Origin: Pseudomonas sp. PDM05 | GTDB lineage: Bacteria > Pseudomonadota > Gammaproteobacteria > Pseudomonadales > Pseudomonadaceae | Direction: 5' to 3' | Length of the DNA stretch: 64,000 nt | NCBI RefSeq assembly: GCF_014851685.1 | Contig: NZ_JACVAC010000004.1 | Location: 248,001-312,000, forward strand | Shown: piece after piece, positions 42,650-52,371 of the stretch | How the letters are laid out: every line of letters begins with the position of its first letter | Position numbering within the stretch: the stretch's first letter is position 1 | The notes under the pieces: model-generated | The model's input: only the letters and a program-made list of their open reading frames with translations | What the model was told of the DNA's origin: nothing | Database searches by the model: none | Made by a program: the position numbers and the translations under genes

Positions 42650-43945
42650 TTAGAAAACGTTGATCGGGTAGTCAGCGAACAGACGCAGTTCGTTACCGCC
42701 AATGTTGTAGTTGCTGGCGTTGTTCGAAACGCGCAGCCACGAGGCGCGAGCGCGCAGGCTCAGGTCTTTGGCCGGGCCGCTCTGAACCACGTATTTGAAC
42801 TGGTTGAAGATCTCGCGCTCGGTGCCATTGCCGCGGTTGGAACCGTCGTCGATGTTGGTGCCGCGCACGTACGCCACGTTGTAGCTCAGGCCAGGCACGC
42901 CGTAGGCGCTGAAGTCCAGGCCGTAGCCAACCTGCCAGGAACGCTCGTCCTTGCCGTTGAAGTCAGACCAGTAGGAGTTGGCCAGCAGGATGGTGTTGCC
43001 ACCGTCGCCGATGCCGCTGTTCTTGTTGTCCTGGTGGTAGCCGCTGTACAGGTAGCCGGTGTCGCCGGTGCTGCGCTGATGAGCGAGGGTGAAGCTGTGT
43101 GCGCCAACAGCCCAAGTGGCGGCCAGGCTCCAGATTTTGTTGTCGCGGGCGTCTTGGTCGCCTTGGGTCAGCTGGGCGAAATCTTTGTCCAGCTTGGTTT
43201 TGTAGCCGTTGAAGTCAAAGGTCAGCGATTGCTTCTCTGGCAGGGCCAGCACGTAGTTGACGTTGACGTATTGCTTCTTCAGCACGTCCTGCATATCGGA
43301 AGCGTACAGCGCGGCCGACAGGCTTTCGGTGAACTTGTAGCTACCGCCGACGTAGTCGATGCTCTTCAGGTGACCGCTGTCGCTGCCTTCGGCGCTCTTG
43401 CGACCTTGCTTGGTGAAGTGACCAGCGTCCAGTTGCAGACCGGCGATTTCCTTGGAAACAATCGAGGTGCCCTCGTAGGTTTCCGCCAACAGACGGCCAC
43501 TGTCGTAAGCCAGGACCGGTACGTTCGGCAGCTGCTGACCGTATTTCAACACGGTGTTGGAGATACGTGCCTTGACCGCTGCGCCGCCTTTGGCCAGGTC
43601 ATTGGCGGCCGAGCCGCTGTCGCCTTGCTTGAAGAAGTCGATACCGCCACCGCCGCTGCGACCTTTACCACCGTCCAGACGGATAGCGTATTGGCCCAGC
43701 ACGTCCACACCCACACCGACGGTGCCTTGGGTGAAACCGGACTCGAACTTGCCGATGAAGCCTTGGCCCCATTCCGCTTTGTCCTGGTTGTGGTCTTTGT
43801 AATCACGGCTGATGTACGCGTTACGTGCAGCGATGTTCAGGTGGCTGTCTTCAACGAAACCCTTCGATTCCGCTTGATCGTTAGCCATTGCTGTCGATGC
43901 GCTCAAAATCCCCAGAGCGATCAGACTCATCCGTTGCTTCAACAT
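42650..43945 (-). CDS. OprD-family outer-membrane porin
   Basis: A 431-residue outer-membrane channel of the OprD/Occ family, which imports small carboxylates, amino acids or peptides. It has a signal peptide (MLKQRMSLIALGILSASTAMA, cut before NDQAES), the family opening GFVEDSHLNIAARNAYISRDYK, a series of amphipathic beta strands, and a C-terminal aromatic residue (YPINVF) for BAM recognition. The start has AAGGAA about 8 nt upstream. The upstream leader is A-rich (AATAAGGAATATAAGAA) and resembles Crc/Hfq target sites, so carbon catabolite control is plausible. A GC-rich hairpin (44033-44066) lies in its upstream region. The specific substrate cannot be read from the sequence. Confidence 0.9.
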   Translation of the reverse strand: MLKQRMSLIALGILSASTAMANDQAESKGFVEDSHLNIAARNAYISRDYKDHNQDKAEWGQGFIGKFESGFTQGTVGVGVDVLGQYAIRLDGGKGRSGGGGIDFFKQGDSGSAANDLAKGGAAVKARISNTVLKYGQQLPNVPVLAYDSGRLLAETYEGTSIVSKEIAGLQLDAGHFTKQGRKSAEGSDSGHLKSIDYVGGSYKFTESLSAALYASDMQDVLKKQYVNVNYVLALPEKQSLTFDFNGYKTKLDKDFAQLTQGDQDARDNKIWSLAATWAVGAHSFTLAHQRSTGDTGYLYSGYHQDNKNSGIGDGGNTILLANSYWSDFNGKDERSWQVGYGLDFSAYGVPGLSYNVAYVRGTNIDDGSNRGNGTEREIFNQFKYVVQSGPAKDLSLRARASWLRVSNNASNYNIGGNELRLFADYPINVF

Positions 43946-44032
43946 TTCTTATATTCCTTATTACTGGTTGAGTACGCGCTATGACACCAGGCTCCGTATT
44001 GCTTTCTGGCGTCGACTTTTCCCGGGAAAAAG

Positions 44033-44066
44033 AAGGCCCGCGGACGACGAGTCTGCCGCGGGCCTT
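44033..44066. terminator. Strong GC hairpin between oprD and the TonB receptor
   Basis: AAGGCCCGCGG (44033-44043) and CCGCGGGCCTT (44056-44066) form an 11-bp stem with a 12-nt loop, followed by TTCTTATT on the plus strand and CTTTTTC on the minus strand. It lies upstream of both divergent genes, an unusual place for a terminator; it could end a small RNA, attenuate the porin transcript or insulate the two promoters. Confidence 0.7.
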
Positions 44067-44083
44067 TTCTTATTGGAGGAGTC

Positions 44084-44119
44084 ATGGCTGTTAGCCACAG
44101 GCGTTGGACGCAATCCTAG
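44084..44119 (+). CDS. Possible 11-residue leader peptide
   Basis: The ATG at 44084 follows a near-perfect ribosome site (GGAGGAG, 44075-44081) and encodes MAVSHRRWTQS before TAG. It starts 18 nt after the hairpin at 44033-44066 and ends about 240 bp before the siderophore receptor. Too short to prove; the strong ribosome site is the only reason to list it. Confidence 0.25.
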   Translation: MAVSHRRWTQS

Positions 44120-44290
44120 TCGCGCCCGGAACTATGTGTCAATTTCGCGAATCGTCTGTATTTAGGCGAAAAAATTCTAAGCAAAGGCCTACAGCCTTTC
44201 TGAAAACGACCAAAAAACCCTTCCAGCGACGAAAAACACACATTTCGTAACATATTTCAAAGCCGATACATTTGGTATTGGATAACGCGC

Positions 44291-44309
44291 GCAAATGCAA
44301 AGCATTACC
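44291..44309 (+). promoter_or_regulatory. Fur-box-like operator
   Basis: GCAAATGCAAAGCATTACC matches much of the 19-bp Fur consensus (AATG, CATTA and the central dyad). It lies 47 bp upstream of a TonB-dependent receptor and is bracketed by GCGCGC inverted repeats. This fits iron repression of the receptor. Confidence 0.65.
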
Positions 44310-44355
44310 ATTAGCGCGCAGTTTTCCTCCCCAATAATCCGGATACATTTCCCCC

Positions 44356-46431
44356 ATGCCTGCCCCACGCCTGTCGCCCATCACCCTTGGGCTTTCCGTC
44401 TTGCTGTCTGCCGGTTTTGCCTGTGCCACCACCACCTTGCCTGCCACCTCGATCAGCGCCGAAGCGGATGAAGACGACCCGCGCATCAAGCAAACCAGCA
44501 CCGCCACACGCACTGCCACCCCGGTGCGGTATGTGCCCCAAGCCATCGACTCGGTAAAGACTGAAAGCCTGCGTTCCTACGGCACCAACGACCTGGGCCA
44601 GGCCTTGAGCGGTATCCCCAACGTCAGCAGCGGCGCCGATACACGCTTCGACAGCCTGCGCATTCGCGGTTTCGACGCGAGCAACGATTTCTACCTCGAT
44701 GGCATTCGCGACGACAGCCAATATGTTCGCGACCTGCACAACATCGAGCGCATCGAAGTGCTCAAGGGCCCGGCGGCCGTACTCTACGGGCGAGGCGGTC
44801 AGGGAGGGATCGTCAACCGTGTGAGCAAGCTGCCGATCGCCGGGCACAAGTCCAGCATCGAAGCCCAGGGCGGCAGCAACGACCTGCGCAGTCTGTATGC
44901 CGACCTGAGCACCGACCCCAGCGATAACATCAGCCTGCGCCTGAACATGGGCAACCAGGACAACAACAGTTTTCGCGACGGTGTCAGTGGCAACCGCCAA
45001 CTGTTTGCGCCGTCCATGAGCTGGCAGCTCACGCCGGACCTGAACTGGCTGGTGCAATACGAATACAGCCGCTACAACCGCACACCGGATCGCGGCATTC
45101 CCGGCGTCAACGGCCGCCCGGCCGATGTGAGCCGCAGCACCACCTACGGCGACAGCCGCGACTACATCGACGACAAGTCCCAGTCGCTGCGCTCCAAGCT
45201 GACCTATGAACTCAACGACAACTGGCAACTGCGCCAGACCCTGGGCGTGTTCAAGCTCGACAGTGATTTCGACAACACCTATCAAACCGCCTACGTGCCG
45301 GCGACCCATAGCGTCACGCGCCAGCGCTGGCAGCAGGACCTGACCACCCGCAACGTCTTCAACAACGTCGAACTGGAAGGTGGCTTCAGCACCTACGGCC
45401 TGGAACACCGCGTGTTGACGGGCCTTGAACTGGGCAGCCAGCGGCGCGATCCGAAGCTGTACACCGCGGCGGTCAGTCGCGAGGTGCCAAGCCTCGACCT
45501 CAACCAGCCCAATCGCAACCAGCGCCACACCGGGCGAATGAACGTGTGGAGCAACGCCCACACCGAAGTCGAAAGTCGCGCCGTCTACGTGCAGGACCAA
45601 CTGCGCCTGAACGATCAATGGCAAGTGCTCGCCGGCCTGCGCTACGACCGGTTTGAAGTGGACTCCAAGAACAAGCTGCTCAACCGCCAGCAGGCTGTCG
45701 AAAGCCACAGCACCAGCCCGCGCTTCGGCCTGGTCTGGACGCCGCTGGAAAACCACTCGTTCTACGCCTCGTGGAGCAAGACCTTCTCGCCAGCGGGCGG
45801 CGGCGTGATCGGCATCACCCCCAATGCCGCAGGCAGCGTCAACGACCTGAGCCCCGAGCTGACCAAGCAAAAAGAAATCGGCGTCAAAAGCGACTGGTTC
45901 GACGACCGCCTGAGCACCACCCTGGCGGTATACGAACTGGAACTCTACAACCGCCGCACCGCCGACCCGCAGGACCGCTCCATCACCCTGCTCAGCGGCC
46001 TGCAACGCTCGCGCGGCGTGGAACTGACCGCCAGCGGCAAGATCGTCGGCAACTGGTACGTGCGCGGTGGTATCGGCCTGCAGGACGCCACGGTCGTGAA
46101 GGACAACAACGGCTTCGAAGGTAAGCGCGTCAGCGACGTGGCCAAGCGCAATGGCAGCCTGTTCATCACCTGGAAACCGGAAATGGGCTGGTACGCGGAA
46201 ACCGGCTTGACCCTGGTGGGCGATCGTTATGCCGACAGCTTGAACACCGTGGTCCTACCGGGATATGGCCGCTGGGATGCGCTGGCCGGGTTCCGTCAGA
46301 AGGAATGGGATGTGCGTGCGGCGCTGAACAACATCGCCGACAAGACCTACTACGCCTCGGCGACGAGTGTGGCGCAGATCCAGCCGGGGGAGCCGCGTAG
46401 CCTGGTCGTAACCGGCACCTACAGCTTCTAA
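44356..46431 (+). CDS. TonB-dependent siderophore receptor
   Basis: A 691-residue outer-membrane receptor for a ferric siderophore. It has a signal peptide (about 1-25), a TonB-box-like segment after it (TTLPATSISAEAD), a plug domain (about 40-160; YVPQAIDSVKTE, RIRGFDASNDFYLDGIRD, IERIEVLKGPAAVLYGRGGQGGIVNRVSK) and a 22-strand barrel ending VTGTYSF with the terminal aromatic. There is no extended N-terminal signalling domain, so it is not a FecA/FpvA-type transducer. The plug and SLVVTGTYSF end fit TIGR01783 siderophore receptors of the catecholate/hydroxamate kind; the ligand is not assignable. A Fur-box-like site lies upstream. The ribosome site is weak. A REPIN follows. Confidence 0.92.
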   Translation: MPAPRLSPITLGLSVLLSAGFACATTTLPATSISAEADEDDPRIKQTSTATRTATPVRYVPQAIDSVKTESLRSYGTNDLGQALSGIPNVSSGADTRFDSLRIRGFDASNDFYLDGIRDDSQYVRDLHNIERIEVLKGPAAVLYGRGGQGGIVNRVSKLPIAGHKSSIEAQGGSNDLRSLYADLSTDPSDNISLRLNMGNQDNNSFRDGVSGNRQLFAPSMSWQLTPDLNWLVQYEYSRYNRTPDRGIPGVNGRPADVSRSTTYGDSRDYIDDKSQSLRSKLTYELNDNWQLRQTLGVFKLDSDFDNTYQTAYVPATHSVTRQRWQQDLTTRNVFNNVELEGGFSTYGLEHRVLTGLELGSQRRDPKLYTAAVSREVPSLDLNQPNRNQRHTGRMNVWSNAHTEVESRAVYVQDQLRLNDQWQVLAGLRYDRFEVDSKNKLLNRQQAVESHSTSPRFGLVWTPLENHSFYASWSKTFSPAGGGVIGITPNAAGSVNDLSPELTKQKEIGVKSDWFDDRLSTTLAVYELELYNRRTADPQDRSITLLSGLQRSRGVELTASGKIVGNWYVRGGIGLQDATVVKDNNGFEGKRVSDVAKRNGSLFITWKPEMGWYAETGLTLVGDRYADSLNTVVLPGYGRWDALAGFRQKEWDVRAALNNIADKTYYASATSVAQIQPGEPRSLVVTGTYSF

Positions 46432-46450
46432 GACAGAACACCATCCCAAT

Positions 46451-46538
46451 GTGGGAGCGGGCTTGCTCGCGAATACGGAGTGCCAGTCACCAGATGTATT
46501 GACTGATTCACCGTATTCGCGAGCAAGCCCGCTCCCAC
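46451..46538. repeat. REPIN 1 (inverted REP pair)
   Basis: GTGGGAGCGGGCTTGCTCGC in direct orientation and its inverted copy at the other end enclose about 40 bp. The core is the common extragenic palindrome of P. fluorescens-group genomes. It lies after the siderophore receptor. Confidence 0.9.
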
Positions 46539-46561
46539 ATTTTTTTGAATGCAGTGTTCTT

Positions 46562-46774
46562 TTAATTTTTCAGCAAATCACACAACGCGTGCACTTCATC
46601 TTCACTGAACAGCCCCACCGGATAGCGTTGGCTCATCATGCTGCGCAAATCCGGCAGCCTGCTCTTCCGTGAGCCGTTTTCCTTCAACCAGAGCCCCAGT
46701 GCTTGGATCGCGTCGCCGTCAACCCGCATAGGGTGAAACGTGCGCGTGTACATCAGGTTGATTTGAGGACTCAT
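46562..46774 (-). CDS. Small hypothetical protein
   Basis: A 70-residue soluble protein beginning MSPQINLMYTRTFHPMRVDG and ending DEVHALCDLLKN. The start at 46774 is chosen for AGGAGAG about 10 nt upstream; a longer frame to 46816 lacks one. No family recognised. Composition is mixed with no TM segment. It stands alone between a REPIN and the agmatine deiminase terminator. Confidence 0.65.
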   Translation of the reverse strand: MSPQINLMYTRTFHPMRVDGDAIQALGLWLKENGSRKSRLPDLRSMMSQRYPVGLFSEDEVHALCDLLKN

Positions 46775-46914
46775 TTCAGCGCTCTCTCCTACTGCGTGAG
46801 CGGCCAACTTACTCAAGGTTTATGACAGAACTGCACAGCCATAAACCTGGATCACTGTCACAACAGCGATACAAGAGCTATGCCAATGTCGGCGTTTTAT
46901 CGCCAGGCGCACAC

Positions 46915-46946
46915 AAAAAAGCCCGCGGCCTTGCTGGGCCGCGGGC
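46915..46946 (-). terminator. Intrinsic terminator of aguA
   Basis: GCCCGCGGCC and GGCCGCGGGC (10-bp stem, 6-nt loop) are followed on the minus strand by TTTTTT, 63 bp after the aguA stop. Confidence 0.9.
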
Positions 46947-47008
46947 TTGCTGTGGGTGATGGCAGCGTTGGGGCGCCAGTCACCGTCACGCTGCTGTTAC
47001 AACTGCAC

Positions 47009-48115
47009 TCAGTTTTTCTGTGGAGCCGGCTGTTGTTGGGTAAGGCAATGAATATTCCCGCCGCCTAGTAACAGTTCGCGGCCCGGTACCATCACCACTT
47101 CATGCTGTGGGAACAGGTTCTGCAGGATGACCCTGGCCTGGCCGTCCAGTGGGTCGTCGAAACTTGGCGCGATGATGCCGCCGTTGACGATCAGGAAGTT
47201 CACGTAGGAACCGGCCAGGCGCACGCTCGGATTACGTTCCTGCGAACCGTCCACCGGGTCGACACCGGCGCACTCTTCCTCGGTGGCGTACAACGGCCCC
47301 GGGATCGGCATTTTGTGCACTGTGAACGGGCGGCCCTTGGCGTCGGTGCTGCTTTGCAGCACGTCCAGGGCGGCGTGGCAGCGCGCGTAGTTGGGGTCTT
47401 GCGGGTCGTCGGTCCAGGCCAGCAGCACTTCGCCAGGGCGCACGTAGCAGCAGAAGTTATCCACATGGCCGTCGGTTTCATCGTTGAACAGGCCATCCGG
47501 CAACCAGATGATCTTATCCACAGCCAGGTTGGCGCTGAGCACTGCTTCGATTGCCGTGCGATCCAGATGTGGGTTGCGATTGCGGTTGAGCAGGCACTCT
47601 TCGGTGGTGATCAACGTGCCTTCGCCGTCGACGTGAATCGAACCGCCTTCCAACACAAAACCCTCGGTGCGGTAGCGCGGCGCGCGTTCGATCTCGAGGA
47701 TCTTGCCGCCCACCTGCGAATCGCGGTTCCACGGCGCGTACAGGCCACCATCAAAGCCGCCCCAGGCGTTGAAGTCCCAGTTCACACCGCGCACTTCGCC
47801 GCTGTCGTTGATCACGAAGGTCGGCCCGGTGTCACGCACCCAGGCGTCGTCGCTGGACATTTCCACCACACGGATATTCGGCACATCCAGGCGTGCACGG
47901 GCGTTTTCGTACTGGCCGGCGGACACCGCCACCGTCACCGGTTCAAAACGCGCAATGGCCTTGGCCACCGCCACATGCGCCGCTTGCGCCGGCTTGCCGC
48001 CCAGGCGCCAGTTGTCCGGGCGCTCGGGCCAGATCATCCAGGTCTGGGTCTGTGGCGCCCATTCGGCAGGCATGTAGAAGCCATCGGCGCGAGGTGTGCT
48101 GTGCAGGGTGGTCAT
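47009..48115 (-). CDS. aguA: Agmatine deiminase
   Basis: A 368-residue peptidyl-arginine-deiminase-family enzyme that converts agmatine to N-carbamoylputrescine and ammonia in the arginine decarboxylase route to putrescine. Family landmarks: [23 protein letters not shown] at the N-terminus, [59 protein letters not shown] and the nucleophile Cys near the C-terminus in GGGNIHC (Cys357). Length matches the family. GGAG lies 11 nt before the start. It is downstream of the large kinase-aminotransferase gene on the same strand after 121 bp and may be co-transcribed. aguB is not in the window. Confidence 0.95.
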   Translation of the reverse strand: MTTLHSTPRADGFYMPAEWAPQTQTWMIWPERPDNWRLGGKPAQAAHVAVAKAIARFEPVTVAVSAGQYENARARLDVPNIRVVEMSSDDAWVRDTGPTFVINDSGEVRGVNWDFNAWGGFDGGLYAPWNRDSQVGGKILEIERAPRYRTEGFVLEGGSIHVDGEGTLITTEECLLNRNRNPHLDRTAIEAVLSANLAVDKIIWLPDGLFNDETDGHVDNFCCYVRPGEVLLAWTDDPQDPNYARCHAALDVLQSSTDAKGRPFTVHKMPIPGPLYATEEECAGVDPVDGSQERNPSVRLAGSYVNFLIVNGGIIAPSFDDPLDGQARVILQNLFPQHEVVMVPGRELLLGGGNIHCLTQQQPAPQKN

Positions 48116-48236
48116 GGCGATCAGGACTCCGAATGGGGCAAAGGCCGACTTTATAACGGATAAAAATCGGCTTTAAAAGCAAGCAATGATGCTAGCCAAT
48201 AAATATGACAAGAAATAACCGATAACAATCGATTAA

Positions 48237-51137
48237 CTACAGTTGCTCGTCGAGCACCTTCGACAGCATGTCGACAAAAAAATCCACGCTGCGCCTGGAC
48301 GTGACCATCGGCGGTTTGATCTTGAGGATGTTCAGATAGTCGCCGGTTGGCTGCATGAAAATCCCCAGCTCGCGCAGGCGATCACACAGCAGCGTGGTTT
48401 CTTCGGTGGCCGGCTCCAGAGTCTGACGGTCGCGAACCAGCTCCAGCCCCAGGTAAAAGCCGGAACCGTGAACCGCCCCGACCAGTGGATGCCGCTCGAT
48501 CAATTCCTCCAGGCGTGCCTTGAAATGCCCGCCAACCACCTGGGCGTTTTCCCACAGCTTTTCTTCCTCCATCACATCCAGCACCGCCATGCCGATCCGG
48601 CAACTCACCGGGCTGCCCCCCGACGACGAGAAGAAATACCCCTCAGCCTCCAGCGCCTCGGCAATCTCCCGCCGGGTGATCACCGCGCCCAGCGGCTGGC
48701 CGTTCCCCATGCCCTTGGCCATGGTGATGATGTCCGGCACCACGCCCTGCTCTTCAAAGCCCCAGAAGAAGCGGCCCATGCGCCCGTAGCCCACCTGCAC
48801 CTCGTCGGCGATGCATACGCCACCCTGGGCGCGGACCAGCCCATACACTTGCTGCAAATACCCCGCAGGCAACGAGATGCCACCGGCATTGCCGTACACC
48901 GGCTCGCAGATGAAACCCGCCAGCTGGCGCTGATTAGCAGCGATTTTCGCCAGGTTGTGCTCCACACTTCGTACGTAGTCCGGCGCACTGTCCGGCCCGC
49001 GAAACTCGCCTCGATAGGTGTTCGGCGCAGTCACCGGATGCACCCAATCCGGGCGGCTGCTCAGCGCCTGGGGGTTGTCGGCAATCGAGGTGGACACCGC
49101 GTCCGCCGCCACCGACCAGCCGTGGTACGCCTCCAGCACGCTGAGCATGTCGCGCCCGCCGCTGTAGGCCCAGGCCAGGCGGATCGCCAAATCATTGGCC
49201 TCGGTGCCGCTGTTGACCAGGAACACCCGGTCCATCCCCTTGGGCGCCAGCGCCAGCAAGCGCTCGGAAAATTCGGCAATCGCCGCGTAATGGAAGCGCG
49301 AGTTGGTATTGAGCAGCGACCACTGCCGCGCCGCCACCGCCGCCATGCGCGGGTGGCCGTGGCCTAGGACCGCGACGTTGTTGAGCATGTCCAGGTAGGA
49401 GCGGCCCTGCATGTCGATCAGGTGGTTGCGCCAGCCGCGTTCGATACGCGGCGGGTCGACGTAATAGTGTTTTTGCGAACGGGCGAAACTGGCGTCGCGT
49501 CGGGCCAGCAATGCCTTGGGGTCCAGCTCGGGTTCGGCATCACAGGCCAGCCCCAGCAACGAAGCTGGCGACGGGCACAGGGCCTGCCAGGCCATGGCGC
49601 GGGACGGCGTGCAGAACAGCGGCGGCGTAACGTCTGCGCGGCACAGTTGCACGATCAACGGCGCATGCACCTCGCCGAGCACCTGGCCCTCAACCAGCAG
49701 CGCCCCCGGTTTCAACCCGGTTGTCAGCCCCCACAACCGCAGGCTCAACTCGACGCCCTGCACACTCACAAGACCGTCGGCGTCGTGGTGCAGCGTCCCG
49801 GCGAAAGGCGCTTCCAACAGCGTGCCATGGGGCAGATGCATCTCGACATGCAGCGCGAATGTCTCAGGCTCCGTGGCAGTGTCCGGGTTGGTGCGCGAAA
49901 GCCGATATTGGCCGTAGCGGCTGGCCGCCAACCCATGCACCGCCGCCGCTTCGTCCAGCAGCCGGCGATCAATCCCGGGCTGCTCCCAATTGCCCGCCTC
50001 GAAATGCGGGCTGAGCACGCCCAGGTCGATCAACGCAAACTCACGCCCCACCAGCTCCGGCAACAACGGCGCGAAATCCTGGCTGGCAAACGGCAGCAGG
50101 TTCTCGCCGACGCTGCGCAAGATCGCCGCGTCCATCAACGCGAACGGCACCGACGTTGCTACGTGGAAAATTTCCCACTCATGTTCAGCGTTCTTCAGCA
50201 GGTAAGCGTTATCCGGGTCCAGCCGTTGTTGCTGCTCGCTGCTCAGTACCAGCACCGCCGCCCGTGCCACGATCAGCGGCCATAGCGCCTGCAACTCTTC
50301 ACGGCGCAGCGGCGTCACCGCATGGAACGCCTGCACTGCCGGCAAGATCGCAAAGGGGTCGCCCTCGGCGTGATGCAGCAGCGCCGCGCAGGTCACCGAC
50401 AGGTCGGCAATGCGCCAGGTGTGCACCAGATCACCGAAATCAATCACGCCCTCAACCCGCCAATGCCGCTGGGCGTCACGCTGCCAGACCACATTGTCGT
50501 CGGTGATGTCCATGTGCACGGCCTGCCACGGCAGGTGCTCCGCCAGCGGTCGGATATGCGCCTCGACCTGCTCGGCGACCCGCTCCAGTTCGGCGCGGTG
50601 CGGCAGATTTTCCAGGGTTGCCAGCAAGTGCGTGATCAACTCAGGCGCGTGGCGCGGGTCCCATTGCAGCGTGCGGTCCAGGCCCGGGTGCCCGAACGGC
50701 GCCAGGGCCAGGCTCATGCGCCCGCACAGGTCGCCGAAGCCTGCGATCACCTCGCGGCCCAGGTGCGGCAGATGGGTCAGCGGCTGGCCATCGATGTAGT
50801 CCAGTACGCGCAGGTGCAGGGTTTGCCCGTCGTGGGTGATGGTCAGCAACTCTTCGCCATTGAGCGCCTTTATCACCTGTGGTACGCGTACGGCGTGCAG
50901 GCTGTTGAGTGCGGCATGCTGGGCCTGCAACTCCACAGCGGCGTAGTCGCCCCGGCAGATTTTCAGAACGAACCGACCGCGGGCGCTGTCGACCTTGTAA
51001 TTGAGGTCTTGTTGGCTGCCCAGTGATTGCAAGGTGCCAGTTAGGCCGTAATGCTGCTCAAGTAATTGCGCCGCCTGGTCGAGGCCCACTTGCGGGCAGG
51101 GTAGACTGGCGCGGTGAATCAACGTGGCGAGCAGCAT
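48237..51137 (-). CDS. Kinase / M23-like / class III aminotransferase fusion
   Basis: A 966-residue three-part cytosolic protein. Residues about 20-330 are an aminoglycoside-phosphotransferase-type kinase with HMDITDDNV (catalytic Asp, HxDxxxxN) and VIDFGD (metal site). Residues about 400-500 form a lysostaphin/biotinyl-like domain (GTLLEAPFAGTLHH; GALLVEGQVLGEV), without the zinc ligands of a working M23 peptidase. Residues about 530-960 are a class III PLP enzyme with NSGTEANDLA, ICIADEVQVGYGR-type region and PLP lysine Lys808 (TMAKGMGNG). Closest conceptual match: hydroxylysine kinase plus phospholyase (AGPHD1 with AGXT2L), suggesting phosphorylation of an amino alcohol followed by elimination. 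The substrate is inferred, not shown. Adjacent to aguA. Confidence 0.85.
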   Translation of the reverse strand: MLLATLIHRASLPCPQVGLDQAAQLLEQHYGLTGTLQSLGSQQDLNYKVDSARGRFVLKICRGDYAAVELQAQHAALNSLHAVRVPQVIKALNGEELLTITHDGQTLHLRVLDYIDGQPLTHLPHLGREVIAGFGDLCGRMSLALAPFGHPGLDRTLQWDPRHAPELITHLLATLENLPHRAELERVAEQVEAHIRPLAEHLPWQAVHMDITDDNVVWQRDAQRHWRVEGVIDFGDLVHTWRIADLSVTCAALLHHAEGDPFAILPAVQAFHAVTPLRREELQALWPLIVARAAVLVLSSEQQQRLDPDNAYLLKNAEHEWEIFHVATSVPFALMDAAILRSVGENLLPFASQDFAPLLPELVGREFALIDLGVLSPHFEAGNWEQPGIDRRLLDEAAAVHGLAASRYGQYRLSRTNPDTATEPETFALHVEMHLPHGTLLEAPFAGTLHHDADGLVSVQGVELSLRLWGLTTGLKPGALLVEGQVLGEVHAPLIVQLCRADVTPPLFCTPSRAMAWQALCPSPASLLGLACDAEPELDPKALLARRDASFARSQKHYYVDPPRIERGWRNHLIDMQGRSYLDMLNNVAVLGHGHPRMAAVAARQWSLLNTNSRFHYAAIAEFSERLLALAPKGMDRVFLVNSGTEANDLAIRLAWAYSGGRDMLSVLEAYHGWSVAADAVSTSIADNPQALSSRPDWVHPVTAPNTYRGEFRGPDSAPDYVRSVEHNLAKIAANQRQLAGFICEPVYGNAGGISLPAGYLQQVYGLVRAQGGVCIADEVQVGYGRMGRFFWGFEEQGVVPDIITMAKGMGNGQPLGAVITRREIAEALEAEGYFFSSSGGSPVSCRIGMAVLDVMEEEKLWENAQVVGGHFKARLEELIERHPLVGAVHGSGFYLGLELVRDRQTLEPATEETTLLCDRLRELGIFMQPTGDYLNILKIKPPMVTSRRSVDFFVDMLSKVLDEQL

Positions 51138-51288
51138 GGGGGCATCCTCTATTTTTTAGACGTGTATCTCGCCACTGTTCGGGGGGTTTAGGCAACCCCC
51201 TGCGCATACCGTGCTTGCGCCGCCCGGCTCCACAACTCAAGCTATGCTCCATTCGCAAAACACCCGTCTTAGAAAAAGGCCCTCCGAC

Positions 51289-52371
51289 ATGCGCATTCTC
51301 ATCACCGGCGGAGCGGGTTTTATTGGCTCCGCCCTGATCCGCCACCTGATTCAACACACCGAGCACGAAGTGCTCAACCTGGACAAGCTGACGTACGCTG
51401 GCAATCTGGAATCACTGACCAGTATTGCCACCAACAGCCGCTATGAGTTCGTCCAGGCCGACATCATTGACCAGGCCACAGTCAGCGCTGTGCTCGCACG
51501 TTTCGAGCCACAGGCAATCATGCACCTGGCTGCCGAGTCCCATGTCGACCGTTCGATTGACGGCCCATCGGACTTTATCCAGACCAATATCGTCGGCACC
51601 TACAGCCTGCTGGAGGCCACCCGCGCCTACTGGCAGACGCTGGCCGAGCCGGCCCGCAGTGCGTTCCGTTTCCACCACATTTCCACCGACGAAGTGTACG
51701 GCGACCTGCACGGCGTGGACGATCTGTTCACCGAAACCACGCCCTACGCCCCCAGCTCGCCTTACTCCGCGAGCAAGGCAGCGTCCGACCACCTGGTCCG
51801 CGCCTGGCAGCGCACCTATGGCCTGCCGGTATTGCTGACCAACTGCTCGAACAACTACGGCCCCTTCCACTTTCCCGAAAAGCTCATCCCGCTGGTGATC
51901 CTCAACGCCCTTGCGGGCAAGCCGCTGCCGGTCTATGGCGATGGTTTGCAGGTGCGCGACTGGCTGTTCGTCGAAGATCACGCCCGTGCGTTGCTCAAGG
52001 TCGTGACTGAAGGTGCGGTGGGCGAGACCTACAACATCGGTGGGCATAACGAGCAAAAGAACATCGACGTGGTACGCGGTATCTGTGGCCTGCTGGAAGA
52101 ACTGGCGCCTCAACGCCCGGCGGGTGTCGAAAAATTCGCCGACCTGATCACCTTCGTCAAGGATCGTCCAGGCCACGATCAGCGCTACGCGATCGATGCC
52201 GGCAAGATCGAACGCGAATTGGGCTGGACCCCCGAAGAAACCTTCGAAACCGGCCTGCGCAAAACCGTACAGTGGTATCTCGATAATCTGGAATGGTGCC
52301 GCAGGGTCCAGGACGGCAGCTATCAAGGTGAACGACTCGGCAACACCAATCTAAAGGATCTGATCGCATGA
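51289..52371 (+). CDS. rfbB: dTDP-glucose 4,6-dehydratase
   Basis: A 360-residue RmlB, second step to dTDP-L-rhamnose. Rossmann motif GGAGFIG at the N-terminus, [12 protein letters not shown], the active-site STDEVYGDL and the YSASK tyrosine-lysine pair are all present. The start at 51289 gives [13 protein letters not shown]; a longer frame to 51211 is not family-like. It is the first gene of rfbBACD, each junction overlapping by 4 nt. Confidence 0.96.
   Translation: MRILITGGAGFIGSALIRHLIQHTEHEVLNLDKLTYAGNLESLTSIATNSRYEFVQADIIDQATVSAVLARFEPQAIMHLAAESHVDRSIDGPSDFIQTNIVGTYSLLEATRAYWQTLAEPARSAFRFHHISTDEVYGDLHGVDDLFTETTPYAPSSPYSASKAASDHLVRAWQRTYGLPVLLTNCSNNYGPFHFPEKLIPLVILNALAGKPLPVYGDGLQVRDWLFVEDHARALLKVVTEGAVGETYNIGGHNEQKNIDVVRGICGLLEELAPQRPAGVEKFADLITFVKDRPGHDQRYAIDAGKIERELGWTPEETFETGLRKTVQWYLDNLEWCRRVQDGSYQGERLGNTNLKDLIA

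Noticed and set aside
44084..44119. Trp or His attenuator from MAVSHRRWTQS and the neighbouring hairpin
   Set aside because: Only one Trp and one His, the hairpin lies before and not after the peptide, and the downstream gene is a siderophore receptor.
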